64,000 nt of DNA, from NCBI RefSeq assembly GCF_964212655.1, contig NZ_OZ156465.1, positions 1-64,000 on the forward strand, given 5' to 3'. This document shows positions 56,810 to 64,000 of the stretch, one piece after another; the first letter of the stretch is position 1; each line of letters opens with the position of its first letter. The DNA is from Candidatus Thiodiazotropha sp. LNASS1 (GTDB lineage: Bacteria > Pseudomonadota > Gammaproteobacteria > Chromatiales > Chromatiaceae). Made by a program: the position numbers and the translations under genes. The notes below the pieces were generated by a model. It saw only the letters and a program-made list of their open reading frames with translations, was not told where the DNA came from and did not search any database.

Positions 56810-57589
56810 ATGATCTTCAACGAAGCGCAGTTCAATACCTGGTTGGCGGCCTATTTTTGGCCGATGGTGCGCATCAGCGCCATGCTGGTGGCGATACCGC
56901 TGTTCAGTTCGCGACAGATACCGGCACGGTTTCGACTCTTTATGATGATCCTGATTACCTTGCTGATTGCACCGACACTGCCACCCCAACCCCAGGCGGA
57001 TGTGCTGAGTCATACGGGTTTTATCATTTTGTTGCAGCAGATTCTGATTGGCGTGATGATGGGATTTATCCTGCAGATGGTATTCGGTGCGCTGGTATTC
57101 GGGGGCCAAGTGATCGCCTATAGCATGGGCCTGGGCTTCGCCTCCATGGTCGATCCGGCAAATGGGGTGCAGGTCCCGGTGGTGGCCCAATTCTATCTGA
57201 TACTCGCAACTCTGCTGTTCCTGATATTCAACGGACATCTTCTTTCGATAGAGTTGATCGCCGACAGTTTTGACACCATGCCGGTTGCGATGGATGGCCT
57301 CTCCCGAAACGGGCTGCTTGAAGTCGTTGCCTGGGGCAGCCGGCTGTTTACCGGCGGTCTGCTGATTGCATTACCGATTGTCGGGGCCATGCTGATGGTT
57401 AATATGGGCATGGGTGTGGTGATGCGTGCGGCACCGCAGTTGAACATCTTTTCGATCGGCTTTCCGATTACCATGCTGCTCGGGTTTGCCCTGATATGGG
57501 TCACCCTGCCGAATGTCTTCAGTGTCTTCAATGAACTCCTCGATGAGGCCTTTCAGCATCTGATGCTGACCCTTCGGGTGACGGGGTGA
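56810..57589 (+). CDS. fliR: flagellar export protein FliR
   Basis: A 259-residue gate subunit with six hydrophobic segments. FliR features seen are FNEAQFNTWLAAYFWPMVRI at the start, SMGLGFASMVDPANGVQVPV, and the C-terminal MRAAPQLNIFSIGFPITMLL. The start at 56810 lies 48 bases after fliQ with little ribosome binding site; weaker translation is possible. flhB starts 4 bases after its stop. Confidence 0.96.
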   Translation: MIFNEAQFNTWLAAYFWPMVRISAMLVAIPLFSSRQIPARFRLFMMILITLLIAPTLPPQPQADVLSHTGFIILLQQILIGVMMGFILQMVFGALVFGGQVIAYSMGLGFASMVDPANGVQVPVVAQFYLILATLLFLIFNGHLLSIELIADSFDTMPVAMDGLSRNGLLEVVAWGSRLFTGGLLIALPIVGAMLMVNMGMGVVMRAAPQLNIFSIGFPITMLLGFALIWVTLPNVFSVFNELLDEAFQHLMLTLRVTG

Positions 57590-57592
57590 ATC

Positions 57593-58729
57593 ATGGCTGA
57601 GAACGAAAACGGCCAGGAAAAAACAGAACAACCCTCGGCGAAAAGACTGCTGGATGCCAAGCGGAAGGGACAGGTTCCCCGTTCCCGTGAACTCAACAGC
57701 ATGGCGGTAACCATGATTGGCGTGACCACGCTTGTTGTCATGAGCAATGCCATTGGCGACGGTTTGTCGCAGATGATGAGTGAGAGCTTTGTTCTGACCC
57801 GGGAGCAGATCTTCGATATCAACATCATGTTGATTCAATTGGGTGATCGTTTCCTGCAAATGATGGTAACGCTGCTACCTTTTTTTCTCTTGGTCGTGGT
57901 GGCAGCCATCTTCAGTTCTGTCGCCCTGGGCGGGTTTTCCGTCAGCAGCGAGGCATTGGCGCCAAAACTGAGTAAATTGAGCCCGTTAAAAGGTATGAAA
58001 CGCATCTTTTCCGCGCGCGGGCTGGTAGAGATGCTGAAAGCTTTGGCCAAGTTCATCTTTATCGGTGGTGTCACCATACTGTTGCTCTGGAAGTCGCTGG
58101 ATAAATTTCTCGCTTTACATGGTATGGAAATCTCGCAGGCAATGGAAAAACTGAATAGCCTGATCGGCTGGTCGGTGATCCTCATGACATCAACATTGAT
58201 TCTTATCGCAGCGATCGATGTGCCGTTCCAACTGTGGGATCACAAGCGCCAACTGAAAATGACGCGCCAGGAACTGCGCGACGAATTGAAGGAGACCGAA
58301 GGCAAGCCGGAGGTGAAGAGCAGAATCCGGCAGCTGCAACGCGAGATGGCGCAAAAGCGCATGATGCAGGAGGTGCCACAGGCCGATGTCATCGTCACCA
58401 ACCCGACTCACTATGCGGTCGCATTAAAATACGATCCGCAAACCATGCATGCACCGAAACTGTTGGCAAAGGGCGCTGACCTGGTGGCAATGACTATCCG
58501 TGAAGTAGGTGCTGAGGCCAAGGTACCCGTAGTGGAGTCACCGATGCTCGCGCGTGCCATCTATTTCCATACTGAATTGAATGCCTTTATTCCCGCCGGA
58601 CTCTATCTCGCTGTCGCTCGACTGCTGGCCTACGTCTTCCAGCTCAGGGCCTACCGAACCGAGGGCGGGGAATATCCAGAGCTGCCGGATGAGCTATCGA
58701 TTCCGGAAGAGTATCAACACAATGACTAA
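57593..58729 (+). CDS. flhB: flagellar export switch protein FlhB
   Basis: A 378-residue export switch protein. The N-terminus (QEKTEQPSAKRLLDAKRKGQ) and four membrane segments are typical. The autocleavage motif NPTH is present (VIVTNPTHYAVALKYDPQ), which is needed to switch export from rod/hook to filament subunits. The C-terminal domain ends EYQHND. An unusual 180-base spacer with repeats separates it from flhA. Confidence 0.97.
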   Translation: MAENENGQEKTEQPSAKRLLDAKRKGQVPRSRELNSMAVTMIGVTTLVVMSNAIGDGLSQMMSESFVLTREQIFDINIMLIQLGDRFLQMMVTLLPFFLLVVVAAIFSSVALGGFSVSSEALAPKLSKLSPLKGMKRIFSARGLVEMLKALAKFIFIGGVTILLLWKSLDKFLALHGMEISQAMEKLNSLIGWSVILMTSTLILIAAIDVPFQLWDHKRQLKMTRQELRDELKETEGKPEVKSRIRQLQREMAQKRMMQEVPQADVIVTNPTHYAVALKYDPQTMHAPKLLAKGADLVAMTIREVGAEAKVPVVESPMLARAIYFHTELNAFIPAGLYLAVARLLAYVFQLRAYRTEGGEYPELPDELSIPEEYQHND

Positions 58730-58733
58730 AGAG

Positions 58734-58899
58734 TTTTTAGTTATGAGTTTTGAGTTTTTAGTTATGAGACGTTAGTGATGAGTTTTGAGTCTATATGTTC
58801 ACTTCACTATTGTTTCTTTTTAGGGCAGCTCACTAATGTGTGCACATTGTGCACACCCATAACTCAAAACTCAAAACTCAAAACACAAAACTTACCAAG
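58734..58899. repeat. heptamer-repeat inverted structure and palindrome between flhB and flhA
   Basis: On the left are GAGTTTTTAGTTATGAG and GTTTTGAGTTTTTAG-like strings; on the right are their inverse, tandem ACTCAAA units (CATAACTCAAAACTCAAAAC). Between them is a near-perfect palindrome, GTGTGCACA-T-TGTGCACAC at 58834-58852. The whole could fold into a large hairpin, or act as a protein binding site. No ORF is present. Confidence 0.7.
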
Positions 58900-58908
58900 G
58901 GTGTAACA

Positions 58909-60999
58909 ATGGACGCCACAGCAATCCTCGACAATGTCAGACAAACAGGCGCACGCGGGCTGGGTGCGCCAATCATGCTGTTGATGTTGTTGACGATGAT
59001 CGTGATTCCATTGCCACCGATTGCATTGGATATATTCTTTACCTTCAACATCACCCTCTCTCTGGTGGTGATGCTGGTGGTGGTCTACACTCGCCGACCC
59101 CTCGAATTCTCGGTTTTCCCCAGCATGCTGCTGATTGCCACGCTGCTGCGTCTTGCCCTCAACGTGGCATCCACCCGGGTAGTTCTGTTGGAAGGCCATA
59201 CCGGTGGTGATGCCGCCGGTAAAGTGATTGAAGCCTTTGGCGCCTTTGTCATTGGTGGTAACTATGCTGTCGGCCTGGTGGTCTTTCTGATCCTGGTGAT
59301 CATCAATTTTGTGGTTGTGACCAAGGGTGCGGGCCGAGTCTCTGAGGTCAGTGCACGTTTCACCCTGGACGCGATGCCCGGAAAACAGATGGCAATCGAC
59401 GCCGACCTCAATTCCGGCCTTATCGATCAGGATGAGGCCAGGACACGGCGTGAGGATATCGCCCGTGAAGCGGACTTTTATGGTGCTATGGATGGTGCCA
59501 GTAAGTTTGTTCGTGGTGATGCTATCGCCGGGATACTGATCCTCTTCATTAATATAATAGGCGGTCTCTCCATCGGTATGGCCCAGCACGGGCTTGATTT
59601 CTCCACGGCGTTGCAGAACTATGTGCTGCTGACCATCGGTGACGGTTTGGTGGCTCAGATCCCCTCACTGTTACTTTCCACATCGGCTGCGATCATTGTC
59701 ACCCGGGTGGCCAGCAGCCAGGATGTCGGCGGACAGATCGTCAGTCAGCTATTCAGCAGTCCCAAGGCGTTATCGGTAGCGGCATCAGTGCTGTTTCTGA
59801 TGGGTATCATTCCGGGAATGCCCAACTTTGCGTTTCTTACACTGTCTGCGGCTGCCGCGGCAGGCGCATGGATGATCTGGCAACGTCAGATGAAACCGGT
59901 GGAAGAACCGGTCATAGAAGAACCGGTGGAGCAACCGGAGCAGCGTGAACTGAGCTGGGAGGATGTGCAACCGGTCGATCTGATAGGACTCGAAGTGGGT
60001 TATCGCCTGATCCCGTTGGTCGATCGCAATCAGGGCGGGCAGCTGATGAATCGCATTAAGGGTGTCAGGCGCAAGCTCTCGCAGGAGATTGGCTTCCTTA
60101 TCCCTTCGGTGCACATTCGCGACAATCTGGATCTCAATCCCAACAGCTATCGAATCTCGATCAATGGTGTCTCTGTGGCATTGGCGGATATCTTTCCTGA
60201 TCGTGAGTTGGCGATCAATCCAGGACAGGTATTCGGAGAGTTACAGGGTACCGTCACCAAGGACCCAACCTTCGGTCTGGATGCGGTCTGGATCGATCCG
60301 GATCAGAAGGATCATGCACAGACCCTGGGTTATACCGTGGTGGATGCCAGTACCGTGGTTGCCACCCATCTGAGTGAAATCCTACAGTCCCATGCCAACG
60401 AAATGATGGGCCATGAAGAGACACAGCAGCTCCTGGATATGCTCGGCAGGACCGCACCGAAACTGGTGGAAGACCTGGTTCCGAAGGCGCTTTCATTGAG
60501 CGTGGTGACGAAGATTTTGCAGAACCTGCTGACGGAGCATGTACCCATCCGTGATTTCCGTACCATCGCAGAAACACTGGCGGAGCAGTCACAAAGAACT
60601 CAGGATCCAACGGCGTTGACGGCTTCTGTCCGGGTTGCGCTGTCGCGGGGAATCGTGCAGCAATTGATTGGTAGTTCCGAGGAGATACCGGTGGCTGTGC
60701 TGGATCCGAGCCTGGAGCAACTGCTGCAAAGAACCCTGCAGGCATCTGAAGAGGGGCAGGCGGGATTTGAACCGGGGCTGGCGGAGAGATTGCAGAATGC
60801 GCTTTCCGAAACCTCTGCCGCAATGGAGGCCACTGGGCAGGAGGGTGTGCTTTTGGTCGCTGCGCCGATCAGACCCTGGATGGCTCGCTTCGCCAAGCAC
60901 GCGGCTCCGGGGATGCATATTCTTTCCTACAACGAAATACCCGACAATCGACAGATCAAGGTGGTTACGACAATCGGTAATACGGCAAACGGTGATTGA
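58909..60999 (+). CDS. flhA: flagellar export gate protein FlhA
   Basis: A 696-residue export gate protein. The FHIPEP-family signature RVSEVSARFTLDAMPGKQMA, followed by IDADLNSGLIDQ, is intact. The N-terminal half has eight membrane segments. The C-terminal cytoplasmic domain, about 350 residues, docks export substrates and chaperones. I chose the ATG at 58909, MDATAIL; the longer frame starting at 58840 runs through the ACTCAAA repeats and is unlikely. The stop is followed by a 970-base gap before flhF. Confidence 0.96.
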   Translation: MDATAILDNVRQTGARGLGAPIMLLMLLTMIVIPLPPIALDIFFTFNITLSLVVMLVVVYTRRPLEFSVFPSMLLIATLLRLALNVASTRVVLLEGHTGGDAAGKVIEAFGAFVIGGNYAVGLVVFLILVIINFVVVTKGAGRVSEVSARFTLDAMPGKQMAIDADLNSGLIDQDEARTRREDIAREADFYGAMDGASKFVRGDAIAGILILFINIIGGLSIGMAQHGLDFSTALQNYVLLTIGDGLVAQIPSLLLSTSAAIIVTRVASSQDVGGQIVSQLFSSPKALSVAASVLFLMGIIPGMPNFAFLTLSAAAAAGAWMIWQRQMKPVEEPVIEEPVEQPEQRELSWEDVQPVDLIGLEVGYRLIPLVDRNQGGQLMNRIKGVRRKLSQEIGFLIPSVHIRDNLDLNPNSYRISINGVSVALADIFPDRELAINPGQVFGELQGTVTKDPTFGLDAVWIDPDQKDHAQTLGYTVVDASTVVATHLSEILQSHANEMMGHEETQQLLDMLGRTAPKLVEDLVPKALSLSVVTKILQNLLTEHVPIRDFRTIAETLAEQSQRTQDPTALTASVRVALSRGIVQQLIGSSEEIPVAVLDPSLEQLLQRTLQASEEGQAGFEPGLAERLQNALSETSAAMEATGQEGVLLVAAPIRPWMARFAKHAAPGMHILSYNEIPDNRQIKVVTTIGNTANGD

Positions 61000-61125
61000 T
61001 GGTGCGCTAAGCTGGTGTCAGAGTTGGCTGCCAACTGCCGAATATGAGATAGTGACGGCAGGAGCATGATCTGAGGTGGCGTTTGGAGGGGTGGCCGGCG
61101 CTCGACCTCGGTAAGGACTTATCAA

Positions 61126-61461
61126 ATGATCAAGTTAATCATAAAGGGGTGGTCAGACGAGTGTGCTTGGCTGAGTAGTGATAACTGGTCACATCTCGAT
61201 TACTGTCAAAGACTCCACCATTGCACCTGTTTGCGGGGTATGGCGCTAAACCGTGCGGCTGAATCGCTGGTAAACAGAGAGTCATGTACGCTGGAACTGG
61301 TGAGTAGAGAACGGGCGGAGGCGCTGATCTTCATCCTTGCTTCGTGTGGTGCGCAATTTGACCTAAAATTTCTGCGACCACAGAAAGTCATATCGCTGGA
61401 GCTGTATCGCAGGAGCGCTGAAATCAAAACAGTCACCCAGGCAATTGCTGACGCCAGGTGA
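61126..61461 (+). CDS. hypothetical protein between flhA and flhF
   Basis: A 111-residue ORF (MIKLIIKGWSDECAWLSSDN...) with AAGGA eight bases before the ATG. It has four cysteines in its first half (DEC, YCQ, HCTC), a possible membrane-free fold, and no recognised domain. flhA and flhF are often neighbours without an intervening gene, so this ORF is unusual. The evidence is the open frame and ribosome binding site only; it could be spurious. Confidence 0.35.
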   Translation: MIKLIIKGWSDECAWLSSDNWSHLDYCQRLHHCTCLRGMALNRAAESLVNRESCTLELVSRERAEALIFILASCGAQFDLKFLRPQKVISLELYRRSAEIKTVTQAIADAR

Positions 61462-61970
61462 AACACCTCTGATTGTCCAATACTGACTGCATGTTCCTGT
61501 CCAATGTCGTTGAGCGTTGCGGGATGTGGCGTCTGCCCGGACACACCCCGACAGTTCCGGCAGGCCTCGCTCATATCGGATTACTTAGCCGTGACTTCGA
61601 TGCTGTATACAGATCCTGCCGATTTTCTGTATCGGAACAAGGAACCTTAATCACAACCCAGGCAGTGCCGAATCCTTGGCGGATAGAGGTAGGGAGTCAA
61701 GAGACCGGCGTCTGCTTGAGGTCCGCCGGTACAGCGTCCATATCTAGCTGTCCTTCCAACCTGTTGTATTAAAGGTAAAAAATCTTGCCATTCCCGATGT
61801 GTTAGGGATTGGAACAGTAATTGCAGTAATTGTGTTGAACCCCTGATGGGAGCGATTGGCTTCAACGCCGTACTGGCTGAGACCGGTAGCGTAATAATAA
61901 AGCCGGAGAGTGGATAAGCAGGTTGACAGGCGCAAGCTCGACCCAGAGTGACCGCCGGGGATAGCGGACT
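61462..61970. other. rest of the flhA-flhF spacer
   Basis: No convincing gene, promoter or terminator. A 99-codon ORF at 61473-61772 begins with TTG and lacks any support. The spacer is unusually long for this operon. Confidence 0.3.
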
Positions 61971-63254
61971 ATGAAGATACGACGTTTTTTTGCCTCTGAC
62001 ATGCGGCAGGCTCTGCGCCAGGTGCGAGAGGTGCTGGGTGCGGACGCTGTCATTCTCTCCAACAAGAACGTGCAGGGCGGGATTGAACTGGTGGCTGCGG
62101 CGGATTATGACGAATCCGCATTCAATGCTACCCAGCCAACCGCCATCGAACCCGCATCCCAATCACTGTCTGAAGACAGCACGACCCTGTCTGCTGCGGC
62201 CAGGACAGCCTATGCAACCAGCAGCGATGTCGAACAATCTGTAAAACCCAAGCAGGATTATCAAGACACCAAATCAAGTCAGAGACAGGAGCAGCCCCGG
62301 GTCGAATGGAGTCAGGATCCGGTATTGAGAGAGATGCGTCGGGAGATGCAGGCATTGCGACGGATGATGGAGAACGAACTCTCTGAGTTGACTTGGCGCG
62401 ACCTTGGGCATCGTCGACCCCAGACACAGGATTTAATCCGCCGACTGATGGCATTGGGACTGGATACGGGTCACTGTAAGGAACTGGCATATCGTGTGGA
62501 AGATGCCGAAACACCCGAACAGGCATGGCGTCAGGCCTTGACCCAGCTCGGTGCAGAAATACCGGTTATAAAAAAGGACCTGCTCGATGAAGGCGGCACC
62601 CTTGCGCTGGTGGGACCAACCGGCGTCGGAAAGACCACCACCATTGCCAAGTTGGCTGCCAGATTCTGCCTGCGTCACGGCAATCGCCATCTTGCCCTGA
62701 TTTCGGCCGACAGTTACCGGATCGGTGCTCAGGAGCAGCTACAAAACTATGGCCGAATCCTCGATGTGCCGGTTCGCAGCGTCACCTCACCGGAAGAGCT
62801 CAACAATGCCCTGCATGCCTTCGCGGAAAAACGTTTGGTTTTGATAGATACCGCCGGTATGGGACAGAGAGACCTCAAGCTGACAGAACGCCTGGCGCTG
62901 CTGCACAAGGGTAATCATCCCGTTAAATCTTTGTTGACCCTCTCCGCAACCACCCAACGCTCGGCCCTGAGTCACGCAATCCAAGCGTTCAATATCGTAA
63001 AACCTATTGGTGTCATCCTGACCAAGATGGATGAGGCCGCCTCGCTCGGGGGTGTGTTGTCCGCCGCTCTCGATGCAAAACTGCCGCTGGCCTTCGTGAC
63101 TGACGGTCAGCGGGTGCCGGAGGATATTCAAAACGCCCATGCAGACAGGTTGATGAAACAGGCAGTGGAGCTGTCCGAGCTGATGGGCAGCAGTCCGGAT
63201 GAGGAGTATCTGGCGATGGCTTTCGGGGGAATGAATGACTATGCACATGTCTGA
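61971..63254 (+). CDS. flhF: flagellar GTPase FlhF
   Basis: A 427-residue SRP-type GTPase that places the flagellum at the pole. The N-terminal B domain (MKIRRFFASDMRQALRQVRE) is followed by a variable linker (about 75-150), and the NG domain with G1 GPTGVGKTTTIAKLAARF, G2 segment ADSYRIGAQEQLQNYGRIL, G3 DTAGMGQRD and G4 TKMDEAASLG. The start follows no strong ribosome binding site. It is directly followed by fleN, which overlaps its end. Together they set flagellar position and number. Confidence 0.96.
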   Translation: MKIRRFFASDMRQALRQVREVLGADAVILSNKNVQGGIELVAAADYDESAFNATQPTAIEPASQSLSEDSTTLSAAARTAYATSSDVEQSVKPKQDYQDTKSSQRQEQPRVEWSQDPVLREMRREMQALRRMMENELSELTWRDLGHRRPQTQDLIRRLMALGLDTGHCKELAYRVEDAETPEQAWRQALTQLGAEIPVIKKDLLDEGGTLALVGPTGVGKTTTIAKLAARFCLRHGNRHLALISADSYRIGAQEQLQNYGRILDVPVRSVTSPEELNNALHAFAEKRLVLIDTAGMGQRDLKLTERLALLHKGNHPVKSLLTLSATTQRSALSHAIQAFNIVKPIGVILTKMDEAASLGGVLSAALDAKLPLAFVTDGQRVPEDIQNAHADRLMKQAVELSELMGSSPDEEYLAMAFGGMNDYAHV

Positions 63255-64000
63255 ACAGATCGAAGATCAGGCGACAGGGTTACGCAGGATGATCAACCCG
63301 GAACCAGTGAGAGTGATTGCGGTCACCGGTGGTAAAGGGGGGGTTGGAAAAACCAGTATATCAGCCAATCTGGGCGTTGCCTTCGCCGAACTCGGCCGTC
63401 GGGTAATGCTGCTCGATGCCGATCTGGGACTGGCAAACCTGGATGTGATCCTCGGTTTGCATGCGGAGCGAAATCTCTCCCATGTCATGCAGGGTGAATG
63501 CTCTCTGGAAGATGTCATGGTGACCGGGCCCAAAGGCATGAGGGTCGTGCCAGGCGCTTCCGGAATCCAGCATATGGCTGAAATGACACCCGCCGAGAAT
63601 GCCGGATTGATCCATGCCTTCAGCGAAGTGGCCAATGATGTGGACGTTTTGTTGATCGACACGGCTGCCGGTATTTCCGATCTGGTGATCAGTTTCAGTC
63701 GTGCGGCACAGGAACAGATTGTTGTGGTATGTGATGAGCCTGCATCCATCACGGACGCTTATGCGATTATCAAGTTACTGAACCGGGAACACGGAATCAG
63801 TCGTTTCCGTATCCTGGCGAATATGGTGAAGAGCGTGCAGGAGGGGCGGGACCTTTACAATAAAATGTGCCGGGTAACCGATCAATACCTGGACGTTATG
63901 CTGAACTATATGGGCAGCATCCCATATGACGAACAACTGCGGAAGGCTGTAAGAAGTCAAAAACCCGTAGTCGAGGCCTATCCGCGCTCACGAGTATCAC
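63247..64000 (+). CDS. fleN: flagellar number regulator FleN (FlhG), 3' end missing
   Basis: MinD/ParA-type ATPase that limits flagellar number and antagonises FleQ. The Walker A motif is TGGKGGVGKTSISANLGVAF, preceded by MSEQIEDQATGLRRM; MLLDADLGLANLDVIL and DTAAGISDLVISFS follow. The frame runs from the ATG at 63247 (or 63241) to the end of the window with no stop, so it is a partial gene of at least 251 codons. It overlaps flhF by eight bases. Confidence 0.95.
   Translation, partial: MSEQIEDQATGLRRMINPEPVRVIAVTGGKGGVGKTSISANLGVAFAELGRRVMLLDADLGLANLDVILGLHAERNLSHVMQGECSLEDVMVTGPKGMRVVPGASGIQHMAEMTPAENAGLIHAFSEVANDVDVLLIDTAAGISDLVISFSRAAQEQIVVVCDEPASITDAYAIIKLLNREHGISRFRILANMVKSVQEGRDLYNKMCRVTDQYLDVMLNYMGSIPYDEQLRKAVRSQKPVVEAYPRSRVS

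Noticed and set aside
58840-58908. Upstream extension of flhA
   Set aside because: It would translate the ACTCAAA repeats into a low-complexity leader that no FlhA has.
61473-61772. 99-codon ORF between flhA and flhF
   Set aside because: TTG start with no ribosome binding site, and no similarity by eye.

Overview
The window looks like chromosome from a free-living or facultatively symbiotic gammaproteobacterium. The amiB-mutL-miaA-hfq-hflX-hflK-hflC-yjeT-hisZ-purA order, the cmoA-cmoB pair, ettA and the fliLMNOPQR-flhB-flhA-flhF-fleN block are all gammaproteobacterial arrangements. The glycolate oxidase subunits and a malate thiokinase/malyl-CoA lyase operon would suit a Chromatiales-like, perhaps sulfur-oxidising, autotroph. 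That lineage is an inference; no marker gene in the window settles it.

Layout. 1-10832: cell-wall amidase, mismatch repair, tRNA modification, Hfq, HflX, the HflK/HflC membrane complex, a small DUF2065 protein, HisZ and PurA, all on +. 11019-19136: an RDD membrane protein (-), a PilZ protein, a PAS histidine kinase with a FixJ-type regulator, a UMF1-type MFS transporter, the wobble-uridine modification pair CmoA/CmoB, and YjbQ. 19137-23134: katG and two small ORFs, bracketed by two inverted ~170-bp MITE-like elements. 23135-25115: a tyrosine recombinase and an IS91-family transposase. 25383-28485: a run of three integron-type gene cassettes separated by attC sites, AT-rich, with no recognisable integron integrase. 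28517-36768: mostly minus-strand housekeeping genes (diguanylate cyclase, GIY-YIG protein between inverted repeats, OsmC, a dihydrolipoamide-dehydrogenase-like flavoprotein, GlcE/GlcD) with small secreted proteins. 37090-46353: a copper-type TonB receptor, a UbiA-family prenyltransferase, the mcl-mtkA-mtkB operon followed by a secreted protein and a TlpA-like thioredoxin, and a ParA ATPase. 46361-52994 (-): EttA, a REC-PAS-GGDEF-EAL protein and an HDOD histidine kinase. 53255-64000: the flagellar export, switch and regulatory operon, which runs off the right edge.

The most unusual region is the cassette array at 25.4-28.5 kb. Its attC sites can be reconstructed base by base: paired R boxes, paired L boxes, and an extrahelical base in the best site. 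Each cassette's R'' box can be compared with the cassette's own first bases, as integron chemistry predicts; two of the three match perfectly. The first cassette carries a translationally coupled DUF5343 + Swt1-type HEPN pair with an intact R-x4-H motif, which could be a toxin-antitoxin or anti-phage module. The second carries a four-cysteine protein and a Sel1-repeat protein, and the third a protein with a zinc-metallopeptidase HExxH motif. The IS91-type element abuts the array and may have displaced the original integrase end.

Other structure not explained by genes: a short motif (AACAGGCCCTG) that recurs in intergenic DNA six times, and a palindromic 28-bp core shared by the katG-flanking elements and the repeats around the GIY-YIG gene. 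There is also a heptamer-repeat inverted structure with a palindrome between flhB and flhA. Metabolically, GlcDE (glycolate to glyoxylate) and Mcl/MtkAB (glyoxylate plus acetyl-CoA to malate, or the reverse) could be linked through glyoxylate. The HDOD kinase and the REC-GGDEF-EAL protein are likely a kinase-receiver pair controlling cyclic di-GMP next to the flagellar genes.
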